From Azospirillum rugosum (lineage in GTDB: Bacteria > Pseudomonadota > Alphaproteobacteria > Azospirillales > Azospirillaceae): a DNA stretch of 64,000 nt. The stretch spans positions 160,320 through 224,319 of the forward strand of contig NZ_JAGINP010000012.1 in the NCBI RefSeq assembly GCF_017876155.1. The letters run 5' to 3'. Every line of letters begins with the position of its first letter. The stretch's first letter is position 1. Shown here piece by piece: positions 8,487 through 18,396 of the stretch. Under the pieces are notes generated by a model that saw nothing but the letters and a program-made list of their open reading frames with translations, made no database searches and was not told the DNA's origin. The translations under genes were made by a program, and so were the position numbers.

Positions 8487-9695
8487 CTAAGCGGCCCGCC
8501 GCCGGCCTACCAGCTGGAGGGCGGTGGCGACCGCCGCCAGCGCGACTCCCAGCCCCGACACCGCGGTCCAGCCCCCCAGGTTCCAGGCGAGCGTCGCGGT
8601 GCTCGACCCGATCGCGCCGCCCAGGAACATGGTGCCCATGAAGACGGTGTTGATCCGGGCGCGCGCCTCGGGGCGCAGGGCGAAGATGATGTGCTGGTTG
8701 GACACCAGCGCCGACTGCATCGCGAAGTCCAGCAGAACCACGCCGACGATCATCCCGGTGATGGAGGTCCACAGGCCGAACAGCAGCCAGGACACCAGCG
8801 TCAGCACCGTGCCCAGCACGATCACGCCATGCGGGCCGCGCTTGTCGGCGATCCGGCCGGCGACCGGCGCGGCGAGGATGCCCACTGCTCCGACCACGCC
8901 GAACAGGCCGGCCACGTCGGCGCCAAGCTGGTACTGCGGCTGCTCCAGGCGCAGGGCGAGGATGGTCCAGAAGACGGTGAAGGCGGCGAACAGCAGGCCT
9001 TGGGTGATGGAGGCCAGGCGCAGCGCCGGGAACTCCAGCCACAGGTGGACGATGGACCGCATCAGCGCCGGGTAGCGGATGTCGGCGTTCGGATGGCTGC
9101 GCGGCAAGGTGGCCGCCATCAGCGCGCCGGCGCCCAGCGCCAGCGGGACGCCCAGCCAGAACATCTCCCGCCAGCCGCCATGGGTCGCCACGAAGCCAGC
9201 CAGCGTGCGGCTGAGCAGGATGCCGGTCAGCAGGCCGGCCATCACCGTCCCGACCACCGCGCCCCGCTTTTCCGGCGACGCCAGATGCGCGGCGAAGGGC
9301 ACGATCTGCTGCGCCACCGTCGCCGACAGCCCGAGCAGCAGCGACGCGGCGAGCAGCAGGCCGGCGCTGCCCGCCGTCGCGGTCACGGCGAGCGCCGCGG
9401 CGAGCAGCAGGAACTGCCCGACGATCAGCCGGCGCCGCTCCACAAGGTCGCCGAGCGGCACCAGAAGCACCAGCCCGACCGCATAGCCGAGCTGCGTCGC
9501 GGTGGGGATCATGCCCGAGAGCGAGCCCGGCAGGTCACGCTCGATCAGGCCCAGCATGGGCTGGTTGTAGTAGATGTTGGCGACGGCCACGCCCGTGGCG
9601 GCGGCAAGGGCGAAGGTCAGCCCCCGCCCGAGGATGCTCTTGCCCGGGCGCTCTTCCTTCTGCGCGCGGAGCGGCATTGTGTCGGAGATGCTCAT
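8487..9695 (-). CDS. MFS transporter, drug/sugar efflux type (12 TM)
   Basis: The 402-residue inner-membrane protein has about 12 hydrophobic segments. The N-terminal [19 protein letters not shown] leads into TM1-2, the loop after TM2 reads [14 protein letters not shown] (motif A), and TM5 contains [17 protein letters not shown] (motif C-like). This pattern is common in the DHA1 exporters often annotated as arabinose-efflux permeases. It is divergently transcribed from a LysR regulator starting 153 bases away, so it is probably that regulator's target and may export its inducer or a toxic compound. The substrate cannot be deduced. Confidence 0.85.
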   Translation of the reverse strand: MSISDTMPLRAQKEERPGKSILGRGLTFALAAATGVAVANIYYNQPMLGLIERDLPGSLSGMIPTATQLGYAVGLVLLVPLGDLVERRRLIVGQFLLLAAALAVTATAGSAGLLLAASLLLGLSATVAQQIVPFAAHLASPEKRGAVVGTVMAGLLTGILLSRTLAGFVATHGGWREMFWLGVPLALGAGALMAATLPRSHPNADIRYPALMRSIVHLWLEFPALRLASITQGLLFAAFTVFWTILALRLEQPQYQLGADVAGLFGVVGAVGILAAPVAGRIADKRGPHGVIVLGTVLTLVSWLLFGLWTSITGMIVGVVLLDFAMQSALVSNQHIIFALRPEARARINTVFMGTMFLGGAIGSSTATLAWNLGGWTAVSGLGVALAAVATALQLVGRRRAA

Positions 9696-9781
9696 GATGC
9701 GGTGTCCTTGGGTCTTGCGGGGAACCGGTCAAAACCCTGAAGGGGGCCGGAGCCTCGCGGTCCAATCTCGTGAACACCAAC

Positions 9782-9808
9782 CTAATCCGCTTTCGTGATT
9801 TGATTTAG
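9782..9808. promoter_or_regulatory. Candidate LysR operator between divergent genes
   Basis: CTAATC (9782-9787) and GATTTAG (9802-9808) form an interrupted inverted repeat in the 153-base gap between the MFS gene and the LysR gene, 41 bases before the LysR ATG. AT-rich interrupted dyads in this position are typical of LysR autoregulatory sites. It rests on one copy. Confidence 0.35.
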
Positions 9809-9848
9809 TGCGGCAGTATGAAGTGCCTGTCGTTCAGAAAATGAAGCA

Positions 9849-10721
9849 ATGGACCACGCCTCCCTCGCCGTCCTGATCGAGGCCGCGCACGCCGGCAGCC
9901 TTGCCGCCGCGGCGCGCCGGCTGGGCATTTCCCCCCTGATGGCGACGCGACGGCTCGCCGCGCTGGAGGCCGACGTCGGCGCGCGGCTGATGCAGCGAAC
10001 CACGCGCTCGCTCGCCCTGACGCCGGAGGGGGAGGCGTTCCTGCCCTACGCGCAGGCGATGCTGGAGAACGAGGCCGCGGCGCGGGCCAGCGTCCGCCCG
10101 TCCAGTGCCGGAGCCTCCGGCCTGCTGCGGCTGACCGCCTCGGCGGCCTTCGGGCGCAAGGTGGTGGCGCCGCTGGTGGGGGAATTCCTGCGCGCGAACC
10201 CGCAGGTCTCGGTCGACCTGCTGATCACCGACACGCAGGTGGACATCGTGGGGCAGGGGATCGACCTGGCGATCCGCATCGCGCCCCTGAAGGACAGCGG
10301 CCTGATCGCGCGCCGCGTGGCGCCCAACCCCCGCGCCCTCTACGCCACGCCGTCCTACCTGGAGGAGCATGGGACGCCCGGCGCCGTCGCCGACCTCGGG
10401 GGCCACCAGTGCCTGACCCTGACCGGGACGACGCACTGGTCCTTCCAGGCGGGCGGGCGCAGCCAGCGCGTCCGCGTCCAGGGGCGCTTCTCGGCGAACT
10501 CCATCGAGGGCTTGCGCGAGATCTGCCTGTCCGGTGCCGGCATCGCCATCCTCTCAGGCTGGGACGTGCGCGACGAGGTCGCCGCCGGGCGGCTCGTTCC
10601 CATCGAGTTGTCCGACGGGGAACTGGAGCCCCTGGCGATCTGGGCGGTGCATCCGTCCTCCCGCTTCGTGCCGCCGAAGGTCCGGCTGTTCGTCGACGCG
10701 CTGGAACGGGCGCTGCGCTGA
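9849..10721 (+). CDS. LysR-family transcriptional regulator
   Basis: The 290-residue protein has an N-terminal winged HTH (residues 1-60, SLAAAARRLGISPLMATRRLAALEADVGARL) and a periplasmic-binding-like effector domain from about 90. The recognition helix differs from the usual S-Q-P/S-A pattern (ISPLMATRRL), as in the CrgA-like subgroup. It is divergent from the MFS exporter and probably regulates it. The inducer is unknown. Confidence 0.9.
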   Translation: MDHASLAVLIEAAHAGSLAAAARRLGISPLMATRRLAALEADVGARLMQRTTRSLALTPEGEAFLPYAQAMLENEAAARASVRPSSAGASGLLRLTASAAFGRKVVAPLVGEFLRANPQVSVDLLITDTQVDIVGQGIDLAIRIAPLKDSGLIARRVAPNPRALYATPSYLEEHGTPGAVADLGGHQCLTLTGTTHWSFQAGGRSQRVRVQGRFSANSIEGLREICLSGAGIAILSGWDVRDEVAAGRLVPIELSDGELEPLAIWAVHPSSRFVPPKVRLFVDALERALR

Positions 10722-10775
10722 CGGTCTTCAACCCCTCTCCCAGCCAAGTCGGTTGAAGGTATCCGAAAAGTTGTG

Positions 10776-10913
10776 GAAAGCCCCTCTCCCCTTGTGGGAG
10801 AGGGGTTGGGGTGAGGGGTAAAGCGCTGACACCGCGACACGTTTCCGGCCTGCGGCCGCCCCCTCATCCCAACCCTTCTCCCACACAGGGGAGAAGGGCT
10901 TTCAACTGCCTGC
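10776..10913. repeat. Inverted pair of CCCCTCTCCC-type repeats
   Basis: GAAAGCCCCTCTCCCC..GTGGGAGAGGGGTTGGGGTGAGGGG at the left end is matched in reverse by CCCCTCATCCCAACCCTTCTCCC..GGGGAGAAGGGCTTTC at the right end. It lies between the convergent LysR and minus-strand fermentation genes. It belongs to the same family as 8193-8443 but lacks the GCGGTAAG leader. It may act as a two-way terminator. A further related hairpin follows at about 10949-10980. Confidence 0.75.
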
Positions 10914-10979
10914 TGCCGTTTAGGACTTGGCATAGCAGTGTTAAGTCACTCTCTCCCGCCGGAGGCGGGCGAGGGGGTT

Positions 10980-11252
10980 TCAAGGGAGCGGCGGATTGCG
11001 CCACTTCAGGACGCGCTGGTTGACGGCGACGACCGCCGCCATGGCGATGGCGAGGCCGGCCATCAGCTCCAGGACGGAATCGACCGTCCCATGGTCGATC
11101 AGCCCGGCGATGATCACCGCCGCGAAGCTGACCACGCCGATGCTCAGCCAGACCGCGCCGCGCCGCTCCGTCTCGGGGCGGGGCAGGGCGTGCAGGCCCA
11201 TCATGAAGGACGCCAGCCCAACCAGGTACAGGATGGAAAAGAACAGTTCCAT
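10980..11252 (-). CDS. Small three-helix membrane protein, PntB N-terminus-like
   Basis: The 90-residue protein has three hydrophobic stretches at about residues 3-20, 33-52 and 58-80. Its pattern YLVGLASFMMGLHAL..PETERRG..GVV resembles, from memory, the first helices of transhydrogenase subunit PntB (YIVAAILF..LSxxETxRxG), but the NADP-binding domain is absent. GAGGAA lies 8 bases before the ATG, and the gene follows ackA on the same strand after 105 bases. It is probably the last gene of the pta-ackA operon. It could be a truncated descendant of PntB or an unrelated small membrane protein. Confidence 0.6.
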   Translation of the reverse strand: MELFFSILYLVGLASFMMGLHALPRPETERRGAVWLSIGVVSFAAVIIAGLIDHGTVDSVLELMAGLAIAMAAVVAVNQRVLKWRNPPLP

Positions 11253-11357
11253 GGCGTGTCTTCCTCGGTCGTCCGCAAGCCGCCCGGGCAGCCTTGCGGA
11301 GACGGCGCGGAGTCGGGGTCGTCGGGAGCGACCCCGGCTCCGCGCTGCGCCCGTCGC

Positions 11358-12608
11358 CTACTCGGCGGCGACGGGAAGCGGTGCCGCCGAGGCCGCGGCC
11401 CCGGTGGCGTTCGCGAGCAGGTCCAGCGTGTGGCTGGCGATCATGCGCTCCTCGTCGGTCGGGATGACGAAGACGGGAACGCGGCTTTCCGCGGCGGAGA
11501 TGCGCGTCGCCTTGGCCCGGTTGGCCGCCCCGTCCAGCTTGACGCCGAGCCAGGCCAGCTTCTCCGCCACCCGCGCCCGCACCGGGGCGGAGTTCTCGCC
11601 GACGCCGGCGGTGAAGACCACCGCGTCCAGCCCGCCCATGGCGGTGGCGAGCGCCGTCGCCTGCTTGGCGACCTGGAAGCAGAACAGTTCCACCGCCTCC
11701 GCCGCCTGCGGGCTGTCTGAGTCGAGCAGGGCGCGCATGTCGTTCGACACGCCCGACACGCCGAGCAGGCCGGACTTGTGGTACAGCAGCTTTTCCAGCG
11801 CGTCCGCCCCCATGCCCTTCTCGCGCATCAGGTAGATCAGCACGCCGGGGTCGATGTTGCCGGGCCGCGTGCCCATGGGCAGGCCGTCGAGCGCGGTGAA
11901 GCCCATGGTCGTGTCCATGCTCTTGCCGGCGCGCAGCGCGCACAGGCTCGACCCGCTGCCCAGGTGGCAGACGACCACGCGGGCGTCGGCCAGCTCCGGC
12001 GCGATCTGCGGCAGGCGCTGGGCGATGTACTCGTAGGACAGGCCGTGGAAGCCGTAGCGGCGCACGCCCTCCTCGGTCAGTTCGCGCGGGATCGCAAAGG
12101 TCTGCGCCTGCCAGGGCCGCGTCTGGTGGAAGGCGGTGTCGAAGCAGGCGACCTGCGGCAGCTCCGGATAGACCTCGGCCAGCGCCGCCATGGCGGCGAT
12201 GTTGTGCGGCTGGTGCAGCGGGGCCAGCGGGATCAGGCCTTCCAGGTCCGCCAGAACCTGCGGCGTGATGCGCACCGGCTTGGCGAAGCGGGTGCCGCCG
12301 TGCACGACCCGGTGGCCCGCGGCGACGAGGCGCGTGTCCTTCAGCTCGTGCCGCATCCAGCTGAGCAGGAAGCCGAGCAGGCCGGCGCGGTCGCCGGGCT
12401 CCACCTCGTCCACGGTGCCGTCGGCCAGGACGCGGCGCTGCGCGTCCTTCGCCTCGAACTTCGGCTCCGTGCCGATGCCGGAGATCTGGCCGGACAGCAC
12501 CGCGTCCAGCTCCGCCTTGCCGGCGCCGCAGAAGACCGAGAACTTCAGGCTGGAGGAGCCGGCGTTGATGATGAGATAGGCGTCACGCTGGGATATTGGT
12601 TGCGACAT
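11358..12608 (-). CDS. ackA: Acetate kinase
   Basis: The enzyme converts acetyl phosphate and ADP to acetate and ATP in the cytoplasm, the energy-yielding last step of acetate formation. The 416-residue protein carries the N-terminal phosphate loop LIINAGSSSLKFSVF, the VAGHRVVHGG segment, VCHLGSGSSLCALRAGKS and the late FTAGVGENSAPVRARV motif. Length is slightly above the usual 400 because of a C-terminal Ala-rich tail. GAGG sits 8 bases before the ATG, within the end region of the upstream pta gene (10-base gap), so the two are co-translated. Confidence 0.95.
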   Translation of the reverse strand: MSQPISQRDAYLIINAGSSSLKFSVFCGAGKAELDAVLSGQISGIGTEPKFEAKDAQRRVLADGTVDEVEPGDRAGLLGFLLSWMRHELKDTRLVAAGHRVVHGGTRFAKPVRITPQVLADLEGLIPLAPLHQPHNIAAMAALAEVYPELPQVACFDTAFHQTRPWQAQTFAIPRELTEEGVRRYGFHGLSYEYIAQRLPQIAPELADARVVVCHLGSGSSLCALRAGKSMDTTMGFTALDGLPMGTRPGNIDPGVLIYLMREKGMGADALEKLLYHKSGLLGVSGVSNDMRALLDSDSPQAAEAVELFCFQVAKQATALATAMGGLDAVVFTAGVGENSAPVRARVAEKLAWLGVKLDGAANRAKATRISAAESRVPVFVIPTDEERMIASHTLDLLANATGAAASAAPLPVAAE

Positions 12609-12618
12609 GATCGGAACC

Positions 12619-14064
12619 TCACTCTGCGGCGAGAGCGGCGACGGCCGGGCGGCGGCGCGACGCCGCGACCAGCGCGGCGACGGCGCAGCTGGCCAGACGG
12701 GTGCGGACGTTGTCGGCGCGGCTGGTCAGGATGACCGGGACGCGGGCGCCCAGCACGATGCCGGCGGCGTCGGCGTTGGCGAGGAAGGACAGCTGCTTGG
12801 CCAGCATGTTGCCGGCTTCCAGGTCCGGGACCAGCAGGATGTCGGCTTGGCCGGAGACGGGGGAGTTGATGCCCTTGATCCGTGCTGCCTCGGCGCTGAT
12901 GGCGTTGTCGAAGGCCAGCGGGCCGTCGAGGATGCCCCCCTTGATCTGGCCGCGGTCGGCCATCTTGCAGAGTGCTGCCGCTTCCAGCGTCGTGGCGATC
13001 TTCGGGTTCAGGGTCTCCACCGCCGACAGGATGGCGACGCGCGGCGTCTCCACGCCCAGGACCTTCGCCAGATCGATGGCGTTCTGGACGATGTGGACCT
13101 TGTCCTCCAGCGTCGGGTAGATGTTGATCGCGGCGTCCGTGATCAGCAGGGCGCGCGGGTAGGTCGGGACGTTCATCACGAAGACGTGGCTGATCCGGCG
13201 CGCGGTGCGCAGGCCCGTCTCCTTCTTCACGACCTCGGCCATCAGCTCGTCGGTGTGCAGGCTGCCCTTCATCACCGCCTCGGCCTCGCCGTTGCGGGCG
13301 AGCGCCACGGCAGCGGCCGCGGCGGCGTGGCTGTGCTCCACGTCGATCAGGCGGTAGCGGGCAATGTCCAGCCCATGGTTGGCGGCGAGTGCGCGGATCT
13401 TGGCGGCCGGGCCGACCAGGATCGGGTCGATCAGCCCGGCTTCGGCGGCCTCCACGGCGCCGCGCAGGGAGCTTTCATCGCAGGGATGGGCCACGGCGGT
13501 CGGGACCGGCGGCAGTGCGTCACACTTGTGCAGCAGCGCGTCGTGCTTGTCGTGGCGGATCATCTGGATTCGCGGCAGCTCCTGGGCGGCGCGGCGGACC
13601 TTCCTGGTCGGGGCCACCACCTCGGCGGTGCCGGTCACGACGACCTCGCCGTCCTGGTTGGTGCACAGGCAGTCGAAGACGACGATGTTCTTGTCGGCGC
13701 GCTTCTCGCGCACCACCACCGTGGCGGTGATGACGTCGCCCAGGCCGACCGGGCGCTTGAAGCGCAGGTCCTGGCCGGCGTAGATCGTCCCGGCGCCCGG
13801 CAGTTGGGTGCCCAGCACGCCGGAGATCAGCGCGCCTGACCACATGCCGTGGCCGATGACCTTCGGGAAGCGGCAGTCGGCGGCAAACTTCGCGTCGAAG
13901 TGGACCGGGTCGATGTTGCCGGACACGGTCGCGAACAGCTCGACGTCCATGACGGTCAGCGTGCGCGAGAGGCTCGCGGTCTGGCCGATCTGGATCTCGT
14001 CGAAGGTGACGTTCTCGATCGGGGCCGCCTGGCCGTTGCCGTCGAGTTCACCATTGGCATTCAT
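12619..14064 (-). CDS. pta: Bifunctional MaoC-like hydratase/phosphate acetyltransferase
   Basis: The 481-residue protein has two parts. Residues about 15-150 form a MaoC-type hot-dog domain (ATVSGNIDPVHFDAKFA, VIGHGMWSGAL). Residues about 165-475 form the phosphate acetyl/butyryl transferase domain, with ending segments ADILLVPDLEAGNMLAKQL and GARVPVILTSRADN. The transferase moves acetyl between CoA and phosphate and supplies AckA. The role of the MaoC part, hydration of an enoyl-CoA or thioester binding, is not clear; the fusion is common in alphaproteobacteria and could favour longer acyl-CoAs such as crotonyl/butyryl-CoA. It is the first gene of pta-ackA, with the shared palindrome in its promoter. 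Confidence 0.93.
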   Translation of the reverse strand: MNANGELDGNGQAAPIENVTFDEIQIGQTASLSRTLTVMDVELFATVSGNIDPVHFDAKFAADCRFPKVIGHGMWSGALISGVLGTQLPGAGTIYAGQDLRFKRPVGLGDVITATVVVREKRADKNIVVFDCLCTNQDGEVVVTGTAEVVAPTRKVRRAAQELPRIQMIRHDKHDALLHKCDALPPVPTAVAHPCDESSLRGAVEAAEAGLIDPILVGPAAKIRALAANHGLDIARYRLIDVEHSHAAAAAAVALARNGEAEAVMKGSLHTDELMAEVVKKETGLRTARRISHVFVMNVPTYPRALLITDAAINIYPTLEDKVHIVQNAIDLAKVLGVETPRVAILSAVETLNPKIATTLEAAALCKMADRGQIKGGILDGPLAFDNAISAEAARIKGINSPVSGQADILLVPDLEAGNMLAKQLSFLANADAAGIVLGARVPVILTSRADNVRTRLASCAVAALVAASRRRPAVAALAAE

Positions 14065-14241
14065 TGTTCCAAACTCCGGTCGAAATGACGAAGGCTTGCT
14101 GCCCGTTTCAGCCGATTCCTCCCGGTGCGCGCCTTGATCTCCGAGCCCTGGAAAGGTTGGCCGGACGAGTGGGGGGAGGCGCGTCGCGCGGTGTCTTTGA
14201 TGCGCCCGGATGTGCGGGTTCGACCGGGCGCTGCAGAAGAA

Positions 14242-14271
14242 TGTTTACTAATATATCAGCTGTTTTGACAG
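14242..14271 (-). promoter_or_regulatory. pta-ackA promoter with shared AT-rich palindrome
   Basis: On the minus strand, -35 CTGTCA (14271-14266), an 18-base spacer and -10 TAAACA (14247-14242) form a candidate promoter 178 bases before pta. The spacer ends in the palindrome copy at 14247-14260, plus strand ACTAATATATCAGC. The phase between palindrome and -10 is identical to the galM and MFS promoters. The -35 and -10 are weak, consistent with a need for additional control. Confidence 0.6.
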
Positions 14272-14285
14272 TGACATGCGGCCCT

Positions 14286-14324
14286 CTCCGGCGGCTCTGG
14301 ACACTATGTCGCAGGCCGCCGGAG
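14286..14324 (-). terminator. Possible terminator hairpin downstream of eno
   Basis: CTCCGGCGGC (14286-14295) pairs perfectly with GCCGCCGGAG (14315-14324) around a 19-base loop, 26 bases beyond the eno stop. There is no U-tract, so it may be a weak or Rho-assisted stop, or simply an mRNA-end stabiliser. Confidence 0.35.
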
Positions 14325-14349
14325 GCGCCGCTGCCTAGCCGCGTGCCCC

Positions 14350-15669
<1,320 letters not shown>

Positions 15670-15745
15670 CTATGGATGGATGTGAATGGAGAAAGGCGCT
15701 CGGCCCGCGGCGCCCGCCCGGTGACGGGAGGGCGCCGCCGGAGCC

Positions 15746-18028
15746 TCAGTTCGCCTTGTGGAAGGTGCGGCTGATGACGTCGAGCTGCTGCTCGCGGGTC
15801 AGCTTGATGAAGTTGACGGCGTAGCCGGACACGCGGATGGTCAGCTGCGGGTACAGCTCCGGATGGTCCATGGCGTGCAGCAGCGTCTCGCGGTCGAACA
15901 CGTTGACGTTGATGTGATGCCCGCCCTGCCCGAAGTAGCCGTCGAGCAGGCCCACCAGATTGTCCACCCGCTCGCCCTCCGTCCGGCCGAGCGCGCCGGG
16001 CACGATGGTGAAGGTGTAGCTGATGCCGTCCTGCGCGTGGGCATAGGGCAGCTTCGCCACCGAGGCCATGGAGGCCATGGCACCCTTCTTGTCCCGCCCG
16101 TGCATCGGGTTGGCGCCCGGCGCGAAGGGCTCGCCCGCCTTGCGGCCGTCCGGCGTGTTGCCCGTCTTCTTGCCATAGACCACGTTGCTGGTGATCGTCA
16201 GCACCGACTGCGTCGGCGTGGCGTCGCGGTAGGCCTTCTGCTTGCGCAGCATGCCCATGAAGGCCTCCACCGCCCAGCGCGCGATGGCGTCCACCCGCTC
16301 GTCGTTGTTGCCGAAGGCCGGGTACTCGCCCTCGATCACGAAGTCGGTGGCGAGGCCCCGCTCGTCACGCACCACCTTCACCGTGGCGTGCTTGATCGCC
16401 GACAGGCTGTCCGCCACCACGCTCAACCCGGCGATGCCGCAGGCCATGGTGCGCAGGATGTCGCGGTCGTGCAGCGCCATCTCCAGCCGCTCGTACATGT
16501 ACTTGTCGTGCATGTAGTGGATGGCGTTCAGCGCGTTCATGTAGACGCGGGCCAGCCACTCCATCATCGGCTGGAAGCGGGCCATCACCTCGTCGTAGTC
16601 GAGCACGTCGCCGGTGATCGGCGCGGTGGCCGGGCCGACCTGCTCGCCGGACAGCTCGTCGCGGCCGCCGTTGATGGCGTAGAGCAGCGTCTTGGCGAGG
16701 TTGGCGCGGGCGCCGAAGAACTGCATCTGCTTGCCGATGCGCATGGCCGAGACGCAGCAGGCGATGCCGTAGTCGTCACCCCAGTAAGGGCGCATCAGGT
16801 CGTCGCTCTCGTACTGGACGGAGCAGGTCTTGATGGAGGTCTCCGCGCAGAAGGCCTTGAAGCCCTCGGGCAGCTGTTCCGACCACAGCACGGTCAGGTT
16901 GGGCTCGGGCGCGGGGCCGAGGTTGTTCAGCGTGTTGAGGATGCGGAAGCTGTTCTTGGTGACCAGGGTGCGGCCGTCCAGCGCCATGCCGCCGACGCAT
17001 TCGGTGACCCAGGTCGGGTCGCCGGAGAAGAGCTGGTCGTATTCCGGCGTGCGCAGGAAGCGCACCAGACGCAGCTTCATCACGAACTGGTCGATCAGCT
17101 CCTGCGCCTCGGCCTCCGTAAGGACGCCGTCGCGCAGGTCGCGCTCGATATAAATGTCGAGGAAGCTGGAGGTGCGGCCGAGCGACATGGCGGCACCATT
17201 CGCTTCCTTCACGGCCGCCAGATAAGCGAGGTAGGTCCACTGCACGGCTTCGCGGGCGTTCGCCGCCGGGCGGGTCACGTCGAAGCCGTAGGACTTGGCC
17301 ATGGCGACCAGTTCCTTCAGGGCCTTGATCTGCTCCGAGATCTCCTCGCGCAGGCGCAGCGTGTTCTCGTCGAGGCGGTCAAGCTCCAGGCTCTTCAGCT
17401 GGGATTTCTTGTCCTCGATCAGGAAGGTCGCGCCATACAGCGCCAGCCGGCGGTAGTCGCCGATGATGCGGCCGCGGCCGTAGGCGTCCGGCAGGCCGGT
17501 GATGACGCCCGACTTGCGGCACTTCAGCGCCTCGTCCGAATAGACGTCGAAGACGCCGTCATTGTGCGTCTTGCGCAGGCCGGGGAAGACCTCCTCAAGG
17601 GCCGGCGGGACGGGGAAGTCGTAGGCTTCCAGGCTGCTCTTGACCATGCGCCAGCCGCCGAAGGGCATGACGGCGCGCTTCAGCGGCTTGTCCGTCTGCA
17701 GGCCGACGACGACCTCCAGGTCCTTGTCGATGTAGCCCGGCGCGTGGGCGGTGATGGAGGAGAACACCTCGCTGGACACGTCCAGCACGCCGCCCTTGGC
17801 GGCGCGCTCCGCTTTCAGCAACTCGGTGACCTTGGCCCACAGGGTCCGGGTCCGCTCCGTCGCGTCGGCGAGGAACGCCTTGTCGCCCTCATAGGGCTGG
17901 ACGTTGCGGATGATGAAGTCGCGGACGTTGACCTCTTGCTGCCAGACGCCGGGCGCGAAGCGCCGCCAGGGGCGGGCCGCTTGCTGCTCCGAGGTCTCGA
18001 CGAGTCCGTCCATCAGCAGGGTGTCCAT
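15746..18028 (-). CDS. pflB: Pyruvate formate-lyase (formate C-acetyltransferase)
   Basis: The oxygen-sensitive glycyl-radical enzyme splits pyruvate with CoA into acetyl-CoA and formate. The 760-residue length equals the E. coli enzyme. The radical glycine is G735 in RVSGYAV, and the catalytic cysteine pair is C424-C425 in GIACCVSAM. The substrate region [14 protein letters not shown] is intact. The start has AGGA 7 bases upstream. Activation needs the PflA enzyme encoded at 20422-21201, and FocA at 19497 would export formate. Upstream lies a HexR-like box on its promoter. No obvious damage is seen, so it should be functional under low oxygen. Confidence 0.97.
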   Translation of the reverse strand: MDTLLMDGLVETSEQQAARPWRRFAPGVWQQEVNVRDFIIRNVQPYEGDKAFLADATERTRTLWAKVTELLKAERAAKGGVLDVSSEVFSSITAHAPGYIDKDLEVVVGLQTDKPLKRAVMPFGGWRMVKSSLEAYDFPVPPALEEVFPGLRKTHNDGVFDVYSDEALKCRKSGVITGLPDAYGRGRIIGDYRRLALYGATFLIEDKKSQLKSLELDRLDENTLRLREEISEQIKALKELVAMAKSYGFDVTRPAANAREAVQWTYLAYLAAVKEANGAAMSLGRTSSFLDIYIERDLRDGVLTEAEAQELIDQFVMKLRLVRFLRTPEYDQLFSGDPTWVTECVGGMALDGRTLVTKNSFRILNTLNNLGPAPEPNLTVLWSEQLPEGFKAFCAETSIKTCSVQYESDDLMRPYWGDDYGIACCVSAMRIGKQMQFFGARANLAKTLLYAINGGRDELSGEQVGPATAPITGDVLDYDEVMARFQPMMEWLARVYMNALNAIHYMHDKYMYERLEMALHDRDILRTMACGIAGLSVVADSLSAIKHATVKVVRDERGLATDFVIEGEYPAFGNNDERVDAIARWAVEAFMGMLRKQKAYRDATPTQSVLTITSNVVYGKKTGNTPDGRKAGEPFAPGANPMHGRDKKGAMASMASVAKLPYAHAQDGISYTFTIVPGALGRTEGERVDNLVGLLDGYFGQGGHHINVNVFDRETLLHAMDHPELYPQLTIRVSGYAVNFIKLTREQQLDVISRTFHKAN

Positions 18029-18183
18029 GATGTATCCTCACGAAAGGGCGTCGGTGCGGCCTTGGCCGTGTGTCTGGCGGCCGCGTGTCTGTTCGCCGTG
18101 CGTCTGTTCGGCGGTTCTCTGGTCGACCCTGGAACGGGGACCATCGCAGGCGGGCTTGGGAACCGTCGGGGTTAAGCTCGTTT

Positions 18184-18198
18184 TGTAGTTTTGCTACA
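18184..18198. promoter_or_regulatory. HexR-like operator upstream of pflB
   Basis: TGTAG-TTTTG-CTACA is a perfect dyad. It resembles the HexR consensus known from gammaproteobacteria (TGTARTWWWAYTACA), and the adjacent regulator is HexR-like. It overlaps the -10 element of the candidate pflB promoter, 156 bases before the pflB ATG, which suggests repression. It is also 199 bases upstream of hexR. Confidence 0.75.
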
Positions 18199-18223
18199 TA
18201 GACCCGCGCGGGCCGGTGCGCAA
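18195..18223 (-). promoter_or_regulatory. Candidate pflB promoter
   Basis: On the minus strand, -35 TTGCGC (18223-18218) and -10 TATGTA (18200-18195) are separated by 17 bases. The -10 lies within the HexR-like box. The resulting leader is about 160 bases. Confidence 0.5.
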
Positions 18224-18339
18224 GAAAAAAACTCTGTATACTCAGTCGCTTAAGGCCGTTTTTCTGCGGCAGGATGTCGCAGCCGTTGGCGCATCATTGG
18301 GACGGTTGCGACACTCGATAGCGCGCGGATATTAGCCCA

Positions 18340-18354
18340 TGTAGTTTTGCTATC
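18340..18354. promoter_or_regulatory. Second HexR-like box, upstream of hexR
   Basis: TGTAGTTTTGCTATC keeps the left half and the core of the perfect box at 18184-18198, with two mismatches in the right half. It lies 43 bases before the hexR ATG, a position that suits autorepression. Confidence 0.6.
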
Positions 18355-18396
18355 TGTGTTAGTGTGCCGCGCGTCCGGACTGCGGGAGAGGAAACG

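Noticed and set aside
8193..10980. Possible CRISPR-like or tandem arrays from repeated CCCCTCTCCC units
   Set aside because: Copies are single or inverted pairs at gene ends, without regular spacers or cas genes.
14261..14277. TTTTGACAGTGACATG as an FNR box before pta
   Set aside because: Half-sites are not correctly spaced for TTGAY-N4-RTCAA.
15758..18175. 805-codon open frame antisense to pflB
   Set aside because: Composition is that of antisense high-GC DNA; pflB on the other strand has all catalytic residues.
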